Assembly (NCBI RefSeq): GCF_001653715.1
Contig: NZ_LWHQ01000008.1
Location: 66,646-130,645, forward strand
Length of the DNA: 64,000 nt
Direction of reading: 5' to 3'
Source of the DNA: Methylobacterium platani
Lineage (GTDB): Bacteria > Pseudomonadota > Alphaproteobacteria > Rhizobiales > Beijerinckiaceae
Below the pieces are notes generated by a model. That model was not told the origin of the DNA. It did not search any database and worked only from the letters and a program-made list of their open reading frames with translations. The translations under genes were made by a program, and so were the position numbers. Below, one piece after another: positions 23,928-32,188 of the stretch (its first letter is position 1; each line of letters opens with the position of its first letter).

Positions 23928-25891
23928 CCCGGTCCGAGGCCGACTGGATCGACACCCTCAAGGGACCCATCGCCGTGCTCGGCGCGGGCGGCTTCGTCGG
24001 CTGCAACCTGTTCCGCCACATCCTGGCGCGGCGCTCCGACGTCTACGCCGTCGCCCGCACCCTGCCGGCGCCGCGCCTGCGGGGAATCGACCCGGGCCGC
24101 CTGATCGCGGTCGACTTCACCGACCGGGCGGCGACCGCCAGCTTCGTGGAGGCGATCCGCCCGGCGACGGTGTTCGACTGCGTCGCCTACGGCGCCTATG
24201 CGTTCGAATCCGACGCCGACCTGATCTACGCCACCAACTTCACCGCCCTCGTCGGGCGCCTGGAGCGGCTGGCCGCGAGCGGCCGCCTCGCGGCCTACAT
24301 CCATGCCGGCTCGTCGTCCGAGTACGGCCTGAACTCGGCCGCGCCGTCCGAGGAGGCGGCGCTCGTCCCCAACAGCGACTACGCGGTCTCGAAGGCGGCG
24401 GCGGCGCAGTACATCGCCTATGCGGGCAAGACCCGGCGCTGGCCGGTGGTCAACCTGCGGCTCTACTCGGTCTACGGCCCCTACGAGGATGCCGGCCGGC
24501 TGATCCCGGCGGTCGTGTCGCGCGGGCTCGCCGGGGGCTATCCCGACCTCGTCGACCCGCGCATCGCCCGCGACTTCGTCTACGTCGAGGACGTCTGCGC
24601 GGCCTTCGTGCGCGCGGCGGCCAAGATGTCGCTCGACCTCTACGGCGAGTCGCTCAACATCGGCACCGGGACCGAGACCACGATCGGCGACCTCGCGGGG
24701 ACCGCCCGGGAGGTCTTCGGCCTCGCCGAGGCGCCGCGCTTCGGCGCGATGGCGCCCCGCGCCTGGGACCTCGCGCGCTGGCAGGCCAATCCCGGGAAGG
24801 CCGAGCGCCTGCTCGGCTGGCGCGCCGCGACGCCGCTCGCGCAGGGGCTCGCGCGCACCGCCGCCTGGATGCGCGAGGCCGGCGCCGAGGTGTCGGGGAT
24901 CACCAAGGCCGGCGCCGTGCGGCGGCGCAGCATCGCGGCGATCATCGCCTGCTACAAGGACGAGGAGGCGGTGCCGATCATGCATGCCCGCCTGACGGCG
25001 GTGTTCCGCAAGATCGACGTCGACTACGAGATCATCTTCGTCAACGACGCCAGCCCCGATCGCTGCGGCGAGGTGATCAAGGCGTTGTCGGCCGCCGACC
25101 CGCACGTGCTCGGCATCACCCACTCGCGCAACTTCGGCTCGCAGATGGCCTTCCGCAGCGGCATGGAGCTGGCCTCGGCCCAGGCCTGCGTGCTCCTCGA
25201 CGGCGACCTGCAGGACCCGCCCGAGCTGATCGAGCCGTTCTACCACGCCTGGGTCGCCGGGAGCGACGTCGTCTACGGTCGCCGCGTCGAGCGCGAGATG
25301 CCGCTCGCCTGGGGCCTGCTCTACAAGGCGTTCTACCGGGTCTTCGCCGCCTTCAGCTACGTGCGCATCCCGCACGATGCCGGCGACTTCTCGCTGATGG
25401 ACCGGCGCGTCGTCGGCTGGCTGCTGAACTGCCCGGAGCGCGACCTGTTCATGCGGGGATTGCGCGCCTATGTCGGCTTCCGGCAGACCGGCGTCGACTA
25501 CGTGCGCCCGAAGCGGATGTTCGGATCGAGCACGAACAACCTGCTCTCCAATCTCGAATGGGCCAAGCGCGGGATCTTCTCGTTCTCCAACACCCCGCTC
25601 AAGATGCTCACCGCCGCCGGGATCGGGCTGCTCGGCCTGTCGGCGCTCCTCGGCCTGATGCTCGTCGCCCTGCGGCTGATCGTGCCCGACATCGCGCCGC
25701 GCGGCGCGGTCTCGATCCAGCTCGCGGTGCTGTTCTTCGGCGCCCTCAACCTGTTCGGGATCGGGCTCGTCGGGGAATACGTCGCGAAGATCATGGAGGA
25801 GGTGAAGGGGCGCCCGCGCCTCATCCGGGCGGCGCTGATCCGCAACGGCGCCGCGACCGACCTGCCGCCCGAGGCGGGGCCGCGCCGGTGA
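23924..25891 (+). CDS. Fusion of NAD-dependent epimerase and polyprenol-phosphate glycosyltransferase (GT2)
   Basis: One uninterrupted frame of 655 residues holding two enzymes. Residues 1-325 are an extended short-chain dehydrogenase: NAD-binding VLGAGGFVGCN at about 18-28, the catalytic DYAVSK (YxxxK) and VNLRLYSVYGPYE. Residues 330-655 are a family 2 glycosyltransferase of the DPM1/ArnC/GtrB type: IIACYKDEEAV, VLLDGDLQDPPELIEPF with the DxD-like site, and two C-terminal membrane helices (LTAAGIGLLGLSALLGLMLV and the AVLFFGALNLFGIGLVG region). The protein probably makes a nucleotide sugar and loads it on undecaprenyl phosphate. These activities are usually separate proteins. It starts with an ATGA overlap and ends with a GTGA overlap. 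Confidence 0.88.
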   Translation: MTRSEADWIDTLKGPIAVLGAGGFVGCNLFRHILARRSDVYAVARTLPAPRLRGIDPGRLIAVDFTDRAATASFVEAIRPATVFDCVAYGAYAFESDADLIYATNFTALVGRLERLAASGRLAAYIHAGSSSEYGLNSAAPSEEAALVPNSDYAVSKAAAAQYIAYAGKTRRWPVVNLRLYSVYGPYEDAGRLIPAVVSRGLAGGYPDLVDPRIARDFVYVEDVCAAFVRAAAKMSLDLYGESLNIGTGTETTIGDLAGTAREVFGLAEAPRFGAMAPRAWDLARWQANPGKAERLLGWRAATPLAQGLARTAAWMREAGAEVSGITKAGAVRRRSIAAIIACYKDEEAVPIMHARLTAVFRKIDVDYEIIFVNDASPDRCGEVIKALSAADPHVLGITHSRNFGSQMAFRSGMELASAQACVLLDGDLQDPPELIEPFYHAWVAGSDVVYGRRVEREMPLAWGLLYKAFYRVFAAFSYVRIPHDAGDFSLMDRRVVGWLLNCPERDLFMRGLRAYVGFRQTGVDYVRPKRMFGSSTNNLLSNLEWAKRGIFSFSNTPLKMLTAAGIGLLGLSALLGLMLVALRLIVPDIAPRGAVSIQLAVLFFGALNLFGIGLVGEYVAKIMEEVKGRPRLIRAALIRNGAATDLPPEAGPRR

Positions 25892-27441
25892 TCCCTCACC
25901 CCGCGCCGGGCCCCGCGGGACGATCCGGGGCGGGGGCAGGCCTCGGCCGGTTGCCCTTCGCGGTCGTGCTGCTGCTCGCGGCCGCGCCCGACCTGCTGTT
26001 CCTCGCCACGCATCTGCGCACCGCGCCGCTCGCGGCGGGGGCGGTCGTCTTGCTCGGCATCGGGCTCGTCGCGGTCTTGCGCGACCTCGCCCGGACCTCC
26101 GAACCCCTCGACGGGCCGCTCCTCGCGACCGCCCTGGCCGCAGCCGCCGCGCTCGACCTGCTCGGCGGCCAGGGGCACCTGTTTTTCGCCAACGACGACT
26201 GGCTGATCCGCGACGCGGTCCTGCGCGACCTCGTCGCCGAGCCCTGGCCGGTCGGGTACCTCTATGCCGGCGACCCGACGATGCTGCGCGCACCGCTCGG
26301 GCTCTACCTGCTGCCGGCGGCGATCGGGAAGCTCGCCGGGCTGCACGGGGCGCACGCCGCGCTCCTCGCCCAGGACACGCTGCTGTTCGGCGGCCTGTTC
26401 TACGGCTTTGCCCGCCTCGCCCCGTCGCGCCGGCACGGCCTCGCCCTGCTCGCGGTCTTCGTCGCCTTCAGCGGCTGGGACGTCGTCGGCAGCCTGGTCG
26501 TCGGGGACCCGCTCATCCCCGGCCGGCACCTCGAGCAGTGGCTCGGCACGCTGCAATTCTCCTCGCACGTGACGCAGCTCTTCTGGGTCCCGAACCACGC
26601 GGCGTCGGGCTGGATCTTCGTCGGGGCCTATTGCCTGTGGCGCGCCTCCGCCCTGAGGGCGACGTCGCTCGCGGTGGTGTTCGGCCTGTGCGTGTTCTGG
26701 TCGCCGCTGAGCATGATCGGCGCCCTGCCCTTCCTCGGGGCCGCTCTCCTCGCCGACCTCGCCGGCGGGCGGGTGACGCCGGGCGCCCTCGCGGCCCTCG
26801 CCTGCGCGGGGATCGGGCTCGCACCGGTCGCGCTCTATCTCGGGGCGGATGCCGGGCGCGTCCCGCACGGGCTCCAGGACTTCACCGGGATCTTCGCCAC
26901 CCGCTACGCCCTCCTCGCCGCCCTGGAGGTCCTGCCGGCGCTGGTCGTGCTCGGCCTCGCGCCCGGCCCGCTCGCGGGCGCGGGGCGATGGGCCCGGTGG
27001 GAGACCGGGCTGGTTTTCGCGAGCCTGCTGCTGGTGCCGCTCTACCGCCTCGGCGGGGCGGATTTCGTCATGCGCGCCTCGATCCCGGCGCTGGCCGTGC
27101 TGGCCTTGCGGGTCGGCGCGGTCGTGCCGGGCCTCGCTCCCGGGCGCCGGGCGGTCGCGATCGCGCTCCTCGGCATCGGCGCGGTCACGCCGCTCTACGA
27201 GGTGATCCGGGCGCTCGTCGTCCCGCCCTTCGCGGTCAGCACCTGCAGCCTGCTCGCCGCCGCCCGGACCCCGCCCAACAACGGGCCGCTCTTCCACTAC
27301 GTCGCCCGGGTCGACGCCCTCCGGGGCCACCTCGCCGGCCGCGTCCTCGCGACGCCGGAGACGTCGATCCGGCCCGCGCCGCAGGGCCCGTGCTGGCCCG
27401 ACCACCCGGCGCACCGGGAGGGGGCGGGGACGGTGTTCTAA
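25888..27441 (+). CDS. Multi-pass membrane protein, probable GT-C glycosyltransferase
   Basis: A 517-residue protein with about ten to eleven hydrophobic segments. After the first helices the loop HLFFANDDWLIRDAVLRDL carries paired acidic residues in the position of the catalytic Asp/Glu of GT-C enzymes, which use polyprenol-linked sugars on the outer face of the membrane. No named family is recognisable by eye, so GT-C is inference from topology, this motif and the neighbour that makes a polyprenol-linked sugar. The start is a GTG at 25888 overlapping the upstream stop codon (GTGA). It is the last gene of the unit; a structured repeat region follows directly. Confidence 0.72.
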   Translation: MIPHPAPGPAGRSGAGAGLGRLPFAVVLLLAAAPDLLFLATHLRTAPLAAGAVVLLGIGLVAVLRDLARTSEPLDGPLLATALAAAAALDLLGGQGHLFFANDDWLIRDAVLRDLVAEPWPVGYLYAGDPTMLRAPLGLYLLPAAIGKLAGLHGAHAALLAQDTLLFGGLFYGFARLAPSRRHGLALLAVFVAFSGWDVVGSLVVGDPLIPGRHLEQWLGTLQFSSHVTQLFWVPNHAASGWIFVGAYCLWRASALRATSLAVVFGLCVFWSPLSMIGALPFLGAALLADLAGGRVTPGALAALACAGIGLAPVALYLGADAGRVPHGLQDFTGIFATRYALLAALEVLPALVVLGLAPGPLAGAGRWARWETGLVFASLLLVPLYRLGGADFVMRASIPALAVLALRVGAVVPGLAPGRRAVAIALLGIGAVTPLYEVIRALVVPPFAVSTCSLLAAARTPPNNGPLFHYVARVDALRGHLAGRVLATPETSIRPAPQGPCWPDHPAHREGAGTVF

Positions 27442-27544
27442 GCAGATTTCGCCGAAGTGGTTACCGGTTCGGCGCCAAAAATCTGCGACAAAACAAGAAC
27501 CTAAGCGGGCGAAGCGTTGGCCTGCCAACGCAAGTCTGCTTAGG
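27438..27544. repeat. Cluster of nested inverted repeats
   Basis: The outer arms CTAAGCAGA (27438-27446) and TCTGCTTAG (27535-27543) enclose three inner dyads: GCAGATTT with AAATCTGC, CGCCGAA with TTCGGCG inside the first, and GCGTTGG (27514-27520) with CCAACGC (27525-27531). CCTAAGC at 27500-27506 can also pair with GCTTAGG at 27538-27544. The left end overlaps the stop codon of the membrane protein gene. It could be a terminator complex or a palindromic repeat element of the REP/MITE kind. Confidence 0.7.
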
Positions 27545-27686
27545 ACGCGGGCCCGGCGCCCGCGACCGCGGCGGCTCGAAGGTGCTCCGGGATTAGCGCC
27601 CCGCTAACCGAGACGGCCGTTCCATCGCGGTCGACCCGCGGGCGGCCGGCGAACGGCGCCGCGCGCCAGGCCCCGAGGACGAGCCC

Positions 27687-28637
27687 GTGACCCCGGACAC
27701 CCAGACCCTCGCCCCGACCGCGATCCTCGACCGGCTCCAGAACCGCGACTGCCCGGTCTGCGGCGCGCCCGAGGGCCGCGCCCGGCCGTTCCTGTCGGCC
27801 TCGCTCGATCCCGCGCGGATCGGCGCGCTGAGCTTCGCCTCGCGAAAGGCCCCCGAATACATGTCGTTCCGCCTGGTCCGCTGCCAGACCTGCGAGACCG
27901 TGTTCGCCGCCGAGGCGCCGGAGGCCGAGGCGCTGGCCGCGGCCTACCGGGAGGCGGGCTACGACAGCGCCGAGGAGGCGCGCTACGCGGCCTGCACCTA
28001 CGCGCGAGCCCTGGCGCGGCATCTCGGCCCGGCGCAAGGCAGGGGCGCCGCCCTGGAGATCGGCGCCGGGACCGGGATCTTCCTGGATGAGTTGCTGGCG
28101 CTCGGCTTCTCCGAGGTCGTCGGGATCGAGCCCTCGCACGAGGCGGTCGCGGCGGCCCCGGCGCCCTTGCGCCCGCACCTGCGGGTCGGCGTGTTCGAGC
28201 CGGGCCTGTGCCGGCCCGGCAGCCAGTCGCTCGTCTGCTGCTTCCAGACCCTGGAGCACGTCCCCGACCCGCGCGGCCTGACCCGGGAGGCCTACGCCCT
28301 GCTGCGGCCCGGCGGGCTGATCGCCTTCGTGACCCACGATTACCGGGCGCCGGTCAACCGGCTCCTCGGCCGGCGCTCGCCGATCGTCGACATCGAGCAC
28401 ATGCAGCTGTTCTGCCGCGCCAGCCTGCACCGCCTCCTCGGCGAGGCGGGCTTCGAGGAGATCCGGATCGGCACCATCCGGAACCGCTATCCCTTGCGCT
28501 ACTGGCTGCGGCTGCTGCCCCTGCCCGGGCCGCTGAAGCCCGCCGCCCTGGCGGCCGCCGAGGCGCTGGGCCTCGGCCGGCGCAGCGTCGGCCTGAATGT
28601 CGGCAACCTCCTCGGCGTGGCGCGCAAGCCCGGGTGA
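27687..28637 (+). CDS. Class I SAM-dependent methyltransferase with N-terminal zinc ribbon
   Basis: A 316-residue methyltransferase. An N-terminal zinc-ribbon-like part has two CxxC pairs (CPVCGAPE and CQTCET), as in many sugar or lipid methyltransferases. The SAM-binding motif I is LEIGAGTGIFLDELLALG, followed by the acidic VVGIEPS and the post-I FQTLEHVPDP. The substrate is unknown; the setting next to the sugar locus suggests a glycan component, which is inference. The start is a GTG at 27687 with GAGGA about ten bases before it. It converges with a second methyltransferase gene, 12 bases apart. Confidence 0.82.
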   Translation: MTPDTQTLAPTAILDRLQNRDCPVCGAPEGRARPFLSASLDPARIGALSFASRKAPEYMSFRLVRCQTCETVFAAEAPEAEALAAAYREAGYDSAEEARYAACTYARALARHLGPAQGRGAALEIGAGTGIFLDELLALGFSEVVGIEPSHEAVAAAPAPLRPHLRVGVFEPGLCRPGSQSLVCCFQTLEHVPDPRGLTREAYALLRPGGLIAFVTHDYRAPVNRLLGRRSPIVDIEHMQLFCRASLHRLLGEAGFEEIRIGTIRNRYPLRYWLRLLPLPGPLKPAALAAAEALGLGRRSVGLNVGNLLGVARKPG

Positions 28638-28649
28638 GGCGCGGTTCGA

Positions 28650-29450
28650 TCAGGACGCCGCCTCGCCGGCGGACGGGCGGCGCGCCGTGACGGTGTAGCC
28701 GAGGCAATCCTCGCCCCAGTCGCGGCCGAGCGACAGGGTGCCGATCAGCCCGAGCAGGCCGAGGACCGGCAGCAGGGCGACGCCGAGGAGGCGGCGCGCC
28801 GGGTTTCCGGCCGCGCCCATCAGCGGCACGAGGCAGAGCGCCATCGCCTTGTAGCAGGCGACGGTGAGCGGGTTGCCGCGCGCGGTGACGCGGATCTCGC
28901 GAAAGCCCGCCCGGCGCAGCAGCCCGTCGAGGGAGGACGGCGTGTAGCGCCAGTAATCGTAGGGGATGAAGTGCCAGCGGGCCGAGAACGGCACCGTCAG
29001 GACGAGGCGACCGCCGGGGCGAAGCACGGCGTGGAGCTTCGCCGCGAAGGGCTCCGGCGCCTCGACATGCTCCAGCACCTCGGTGCACAGGACGACGTCG
29101 ACGGAGGCCGGGGCGATCCCCCACTCGTCCCCCTCGAAATACTCGGTGTCGGGCACCGCGTAGCCGAACCGGTCGCGGGCGTCGCTCGTGTCGATGCCGC
29201 GGTAGCGCGCGGCGCGCGGCAGCAGGGGGCGGAAGACCTGGGCGCCGCAGCCGACGTCCAGCACGTCGCCGGAGGCGGTGGCGAGTTCCCCGCGCAGGTC
29301 GCGCCAGGCGGAGCCGGCCTGGAGATCGACGAGGCGCCGCCCCGCCGCGAGCAGGTCGTCCCAGCGGGAGCGCCGGGGGCGGAAGACCGGCGGCTTGAAC
29401 CGCTCGGCCTGCGAGCCGACCAGGTTGCGGCGCGTGGCGTGCGTGCTCAT
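28650..29450 (-). CDS. Class I SAM-dependent methyltransferase with C-terminal hydrophobic segment
   Basis: A 266-residue methyltransferase with motif I VLDVGCGAQVFRPLL, then GIDTSDA and VVLCTEVLEHVEAPEPFA, all typical of the Methyltransf_11 type. The tail has two adjacent hydrophobic stretches (CYKAMALCLVPLMGAA and LLGVALLPVLGLLGLIG), which suggests peripheral or integral membrane association and a lipid or lipid-linked substrate. The related HFIPYDYWRYTPSSL motif is common in methyltransferases of polysaccharide clusters. Function beyond methyl transfer is not determined. Confidence 0.8.
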   Translation of the reverse strand: MSTHATRRNLVGSQAERFKPPVFRPRRSRWDDLLAAGRRLVDLQAGSAWRDLRGELATASGDVLDVGCGAQVFRPLLPRAARYRGIDTSDARDRFGYAVPDTEYFEGDEWGIAPASVDVVLCTEVLEHVEAPEPFAAKLHAVLRPGGRLVLTVPFSARWHFIPYDYWRYTPSSLDGLLRRAGFREIRVTARGNPLTVACYKAMALCLVPLMGAAGNPARRLLGVALLPVLGLLGLIGTLSLGRDWGEDCLGYTVTARRPSAGEAAS

Positions 29451-29550
29451 CCGGCTAAGCCCCGACGGTTGCGGCCGCCCATCCGCCGCGGGACGGTCTT
29501 GCGACCGGACCAGGCTGCACCGGACAATCTGATTTTACGGTGAAGAGAAG

Positions 29551-29627
29551 TGGCGCGCCCGAAAGGATTCGAACCTCTGACCCCCAGATTCGTAGTCTGG
29601 TGCTCTATCCAGCTGAGCTACGGGCGC
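29551..29627 (-). tRNA. tRNA-Arg (ACG), copy 1
   Basis: A complete 77-nt cloverleaf on the minus strand with encoded CCA. The acceptor stem pairs GCGCCCG with CGGGCGC, the anticodon loop is CTACGAA with anticodon ACG, and the T-loop is GGTTCGAATCC. A34 is expected to be edited to inosine, so it reads CGU, CGC and CGA. Confidence 0.97.
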
Positions 29628-29708
29628 CCGATCGAAGACCGTGTCCTCGACACTATGACGGTCGATGCCCGGTTGGACCAGGCAGAACCGTGATCGACAA
29701 GAGTAAAA

Positions 29709-29785
29709 TGGCGCGCCCGAAAGGATTCGAACCTCTGACCCCCAGATTCGTAGTCTGGTGCTCTATCCAGCTGAGCTACGGGCGC
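29709..29785 (-). tRNA. tRNA-Arg (ACG), copy 2
   Basis: This 77-nt gene is identical base for base to the copy at 29551 and lies 81 bases upstream of it on the same strand. The spacers differ. The two are probably transcribed together and processed to the same tRNA. Confidence 0.97.
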
Positions 29786-29905
29786 CTGACCGGGGGGAGC
29801 GGTGCGCCCCGCCGGTGAGGTGGGATCTAAGGGGTCCGCCCTGGCTTGGCAACCCCTATTTCGCCGGCGGAAGAGGGGGCCGGCGGGTGCCGCCCCCTCC
29901 CCCGG

Positions 29906-31339
29906 TCAGAAGCCGGCTTGCGTGACGAACTTGGTGTTGAGGTAGGCTTCGATCGCCTCCGAGCCGCCCTCGCTGCCGTAGCCCGAATCCTTCACGCCGC
30001 CGAACGGCGTCTCCGGCAGGGCGATGCCGTGATGGTTGATCGACATCATGCCGCTCTCCACCCGGGTCGCGAGCTTGGTGGCGGTCTCGGCCGAGCGGGT
30101 ATAGGCGTAGGCGGCGAGCCCGTAGGGCAGCCGGTTGGCCTCCGCGAAGGCCTCTTCGTCGTCGGAGAAGCGCTGGATCGCCGCGATCGGCCCGAACGGC
30201 TCCTCGTTCATGATCCGGGCGTCGAGCGGCACGTCGGTGAAGACGGTCGGCTCGAAGAAGTTGCCCTGGTTGCCGATGCGCTTGCCGCCGGTGCGCAAGG
30301 CAGCGCCCTTCTGCTCGGCATCGGCGACGAAGCCCTCCATCGCCTCGATCCGGCGGCCATGGGCGAGCGGGCCCATCTTCACGCCGTCCTCCAGGCCGTT
30401 GCCGACCGTGAGGCCGCGCGACAGGCCGACGAAGCCGTCGACGAAGGCGTCGAACACCGAATCGTGGACGAGGAAGCGGGTCGGCGCGACGCAGACCTGG
30501 CCGGCATTGCGGTACTTGTTGGCGCCGAGCACCTGGACGGCCTTGGTCACGTCGGCGTCGCGGAAGACGATCGCCGGGGCGTGGCCGCCGAGCTCCATCG
30601 TGGCGCGCTTCATGTGCTTGCCGGCGAGCGCGGCGAGCTCCTTGCCGATCGCGGTCGAGCCCGTGAAGGTGATCTTGCGGATCACCGGGTGCGGGATCAG
30701 GTAGGACGAGATCTCGGCCGGGTCGCCGTAGACGAGGCCGAGCACGTCGCCGGGCACGCCGGCATCGAGCAGCGCCTGGATCAGGGCGGTGCAGCTCGCG
30801 GGCGTGTCCTCCGGTCCCTTCAGGATCACCGAGCAGCCGGTGCAGAGGGCGGCGGCGACCTTGCGCACCGCCTGGTTGATCGGGAAGTTCCACGGCGTGA
30901 ACGCCGCCACCGGGCCGACCGGCTCGCGGATCACGAGCTGCATCACGCCCTCGGCGCGCGGCGGGATCACCCGGCCGTAGGCGCGCCGGCCTTCCTCCGC
31001 GAACCAGTCCATGGTGTCGGCGCCGCCGAGCACCTCCATCTTGGCTTCCGCCACCGGCTTGCCCTGCTCGAGGGTCATGATCCGGGCGATCTCGTCGGCG
31101 CGCTCGCGCATCAGGTTGGCGGCCTTGCGCAGCACCTTGCTGCGCTCGAAGGCCGAGACCTTGCGCCAGGCCTTGAAGCCGCGATCCGCCGCCTCGAGCG
31201 CCTGGTCGAGATCCTGGCGGGTCGCGACGGCGAGCTGGCTCAGGGTCTCGCCGGTGGCCGGGTTGAGGATCGGGATCGTCTGGCCGGCGCTGCCGGCGCG
31301 CCACTCGCCGGCGATGTGGAGCTTCACGTCTGGGAACAT
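29906..31339 (-). CDS. NAD(P)-dependent aldehyde dehydrogenase, succinate-semialdehyde dehydrogenase-like
   Basis: A 477-residue member of the aldehyde dehydrogenase superfamily, full length for the GabD/alpha-ketoglutarate semialdehyde group. It has the cofactor and substrate motifs [18 protein letters not shown] and the catalytic Glu in MELGGHAP, with the nucleophilic Cys in [13 protein letters not shown]. The closing segment [15 protein letters not shown] is typical of succinate-semialdehyde dehydrogenases, which feed succinate into the TCA cycle, but related enzymes oxidise other semialdehydes. The gene stands alone; no aminotransferase or transporter is adjacent to narrow the substrate. 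The ATG at 31339 is the natural start. Confidence 0.88.
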   Translation of the reverse strand: MFPDVKLHIAGEWRAGSAGQTIPILNPATGETLSQLAVATRQDLDQALEAADRGFKAWRKVSAFERSKVLRKAANLMRERADEIARIMTLEQGKPVAEAKMEVLGGADTMDWFAEEGRRAYGRVIPPRAEGVMQLVIREPVGPVAAFTPWNFPINQAVRKVAAALCTGCSVILKGPEDTPASCTALIQALLDAGVPGDVLGLVYGDPAEISSYLIPHPVIRKITFTGSTAIGKELAALAGKHMKRATMELGGHAPAIVFRDADVTKAVQVLGANKYRNAGQVCVAPTRFLVHDSVFDAFVDGFVGLSRGLTVGNGLEDGVKMGPLAHGRRIEAMEGFVADAEQKGAALRTGGKRIGNQGNFFEPTVFTDVPLDARIMNEEPFGPIAAIQRFSDDEEAFAEANRLPYGLAAYAYTRSAETATKLATRVESGMMSINHHGIALPETPFGGVKDSGYGSEGGSEAIEAYLNTKFVTQAGF

Positions 31340-31484
31340 CGGGGCCTCATCCTCGTTCGGGAGCGGACGGACCCTTAACTAAGGCAGTCCCTCCCGGCGA
31401 GACAGGCTCCGGCGCGCAACGCTCCGTGCCGGGACGCGCCTTGTCTGTTAGAGCCAGGCCTGACAGGATCCCGGCCCTGCCGGC

Positions 31485-31862
31485 TCAGCGCGAGCCGATG
31501 GCGCGGGCGATGTCCTCGAACCGCTTCTGCGTGCTGCCGATCTGGCCGTAGACGGTCTGGCGGGTACAGGCGGACACCGTCATGCCGTGGTAGAACAGGC
31601 CGGAATCCCGCTGGCCGCGACAATCGAGGTAGTTCGGCAGCACGAAGACCGAGACCATCGCCAGGGCGAACAGGCCGAGCTTCAGGACCAGCTTCACCGG
31701 CCAGGGCAGGTACGAGAAGGCGCGCTCCTTCCGGTACTCGGCCGGCGCGGGCGTCACGATGATGCGCACGTCGCCGCGCTCGTAGTCCCGGTCGGGCCCC
31801 CGGCCCAGGCCGCGGTCGAGCCGGCCGATCCCACCGCTCCGCTCCTCGCTGCGCATCCGCAT
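31485..31862 (-). CDS. Small single-pass membrane protein of unknown function
   Basis: A 125-residue protein. The first 60 residues are charged and likely cytoplasmic, followed by one membrane helix (LVLKLGLFALAMVSVFVLP) and a periplasmic tail of about 45 residues with two cysteines (DCRGQR and SACTRQ) that could form a disulfide. I recognise no domain. The ATG at 31862 has a GGGGGA directly upstream; a second ATG two codons later is possible. It is monocistronic. Confidence 0.62.
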   Translation of the reverse strand: MRMRSEERSGGIGRLDRGLGRGPDRDYERGDVRIIVTPAPAEYRKERAFSYLPWPVKLVLKLGLFALAMVSVFVLPNYLDCRGQRDSGLFYHGMTVSACTRQTVYGQIGSTQKRFEDIARAIGSR

Positions 31863-31914
31863 GTCCCCCGGCCCGTGCCGCTGTGATGATCCCCGCGGCC
31901 GATTTCGCCGCCGG

Positions 31915-32128
31915 CGGATTAAATTTCGGTGCGTCGCAAGGGTCGCAGTCTTCGCGAGTCGACCAGGGGTGGGGATATCTCCCTGTCCTCGCGCCGCGGA
32001 CCCGCGGGCCGCCCGCGCGCCGCGTGCGCCGGCGCACCGCGGCCGGGGCCGGAGACGGGCATGGAGGTGAGGCCCTGACGGGCGTTCCTCCAAGACTTCG
32101 GGCCGCCCGCGAGGGCGGCTTTCTTCTG
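31915..32128 (+). ncRNA. Candidate structured small RNA with its own terminator
   Basis: The plus-strand segment begins near an AT-rich GGATTAAATTTCGG patch that could be a promoter and ends in a clear intrinsic terminator. Inside are strong dyads such as GTGCGC with GCGCAC around 32025-32040 and CCGCGG pairs. No reading frame in it looks like protein. I do not recognise it as 6S RNA, SRP RNA, tmRNA or a known riboswitch. The 5' end is a guess. Confidence 0.3.
32102..32128 (+). terminator. Orphan intrinsic terminator on the plus strand
   Basis: GCCGCCC (32102-32108) and GGGCGGC (32113-32119) pair around GCGA and are followed by TTTCTTCTG. This is the best-formed stem with a T-rich tail in the window, and no plus-strand protein gene lies upstream. 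Confidence 0.65.
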
Positions 32129-32188
32129 TCGGCAACTCGCGTTCGAGGGACCTTGCGAGGCACCTTGCCTGCCGGAGGTCCGGGCCGG

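Larger units (their letters stand above)
31863..32188. other. Spacer containing a candidate small RNA
   Basis: This 326-base gap lies between two minus-strand genes. It has an AT-rich patch near 31915 and a plus-strand intrinsic terminator at 32102 with no plus-strand protein gene before it. Between them are several GC-rich dyads. Confidence 0.6.

Noticed and set aside
29540..29818. A 92-codon plus-strand frame reading RIRTSDPQIRSLVLYPAELRA twice
   Set aside because: It is the antisense of the two tRNA-Arg genes. This peptide is a well-known false protein produced by translating the complement of tRNA-Arg.
31863..32188. A 6S RNA, SRP RNA or riboswitch in the terminator-ended spacer
   Set aside because: I could not match conserved elements of these RNAs by eye, so it is left as an unnamed candidate.
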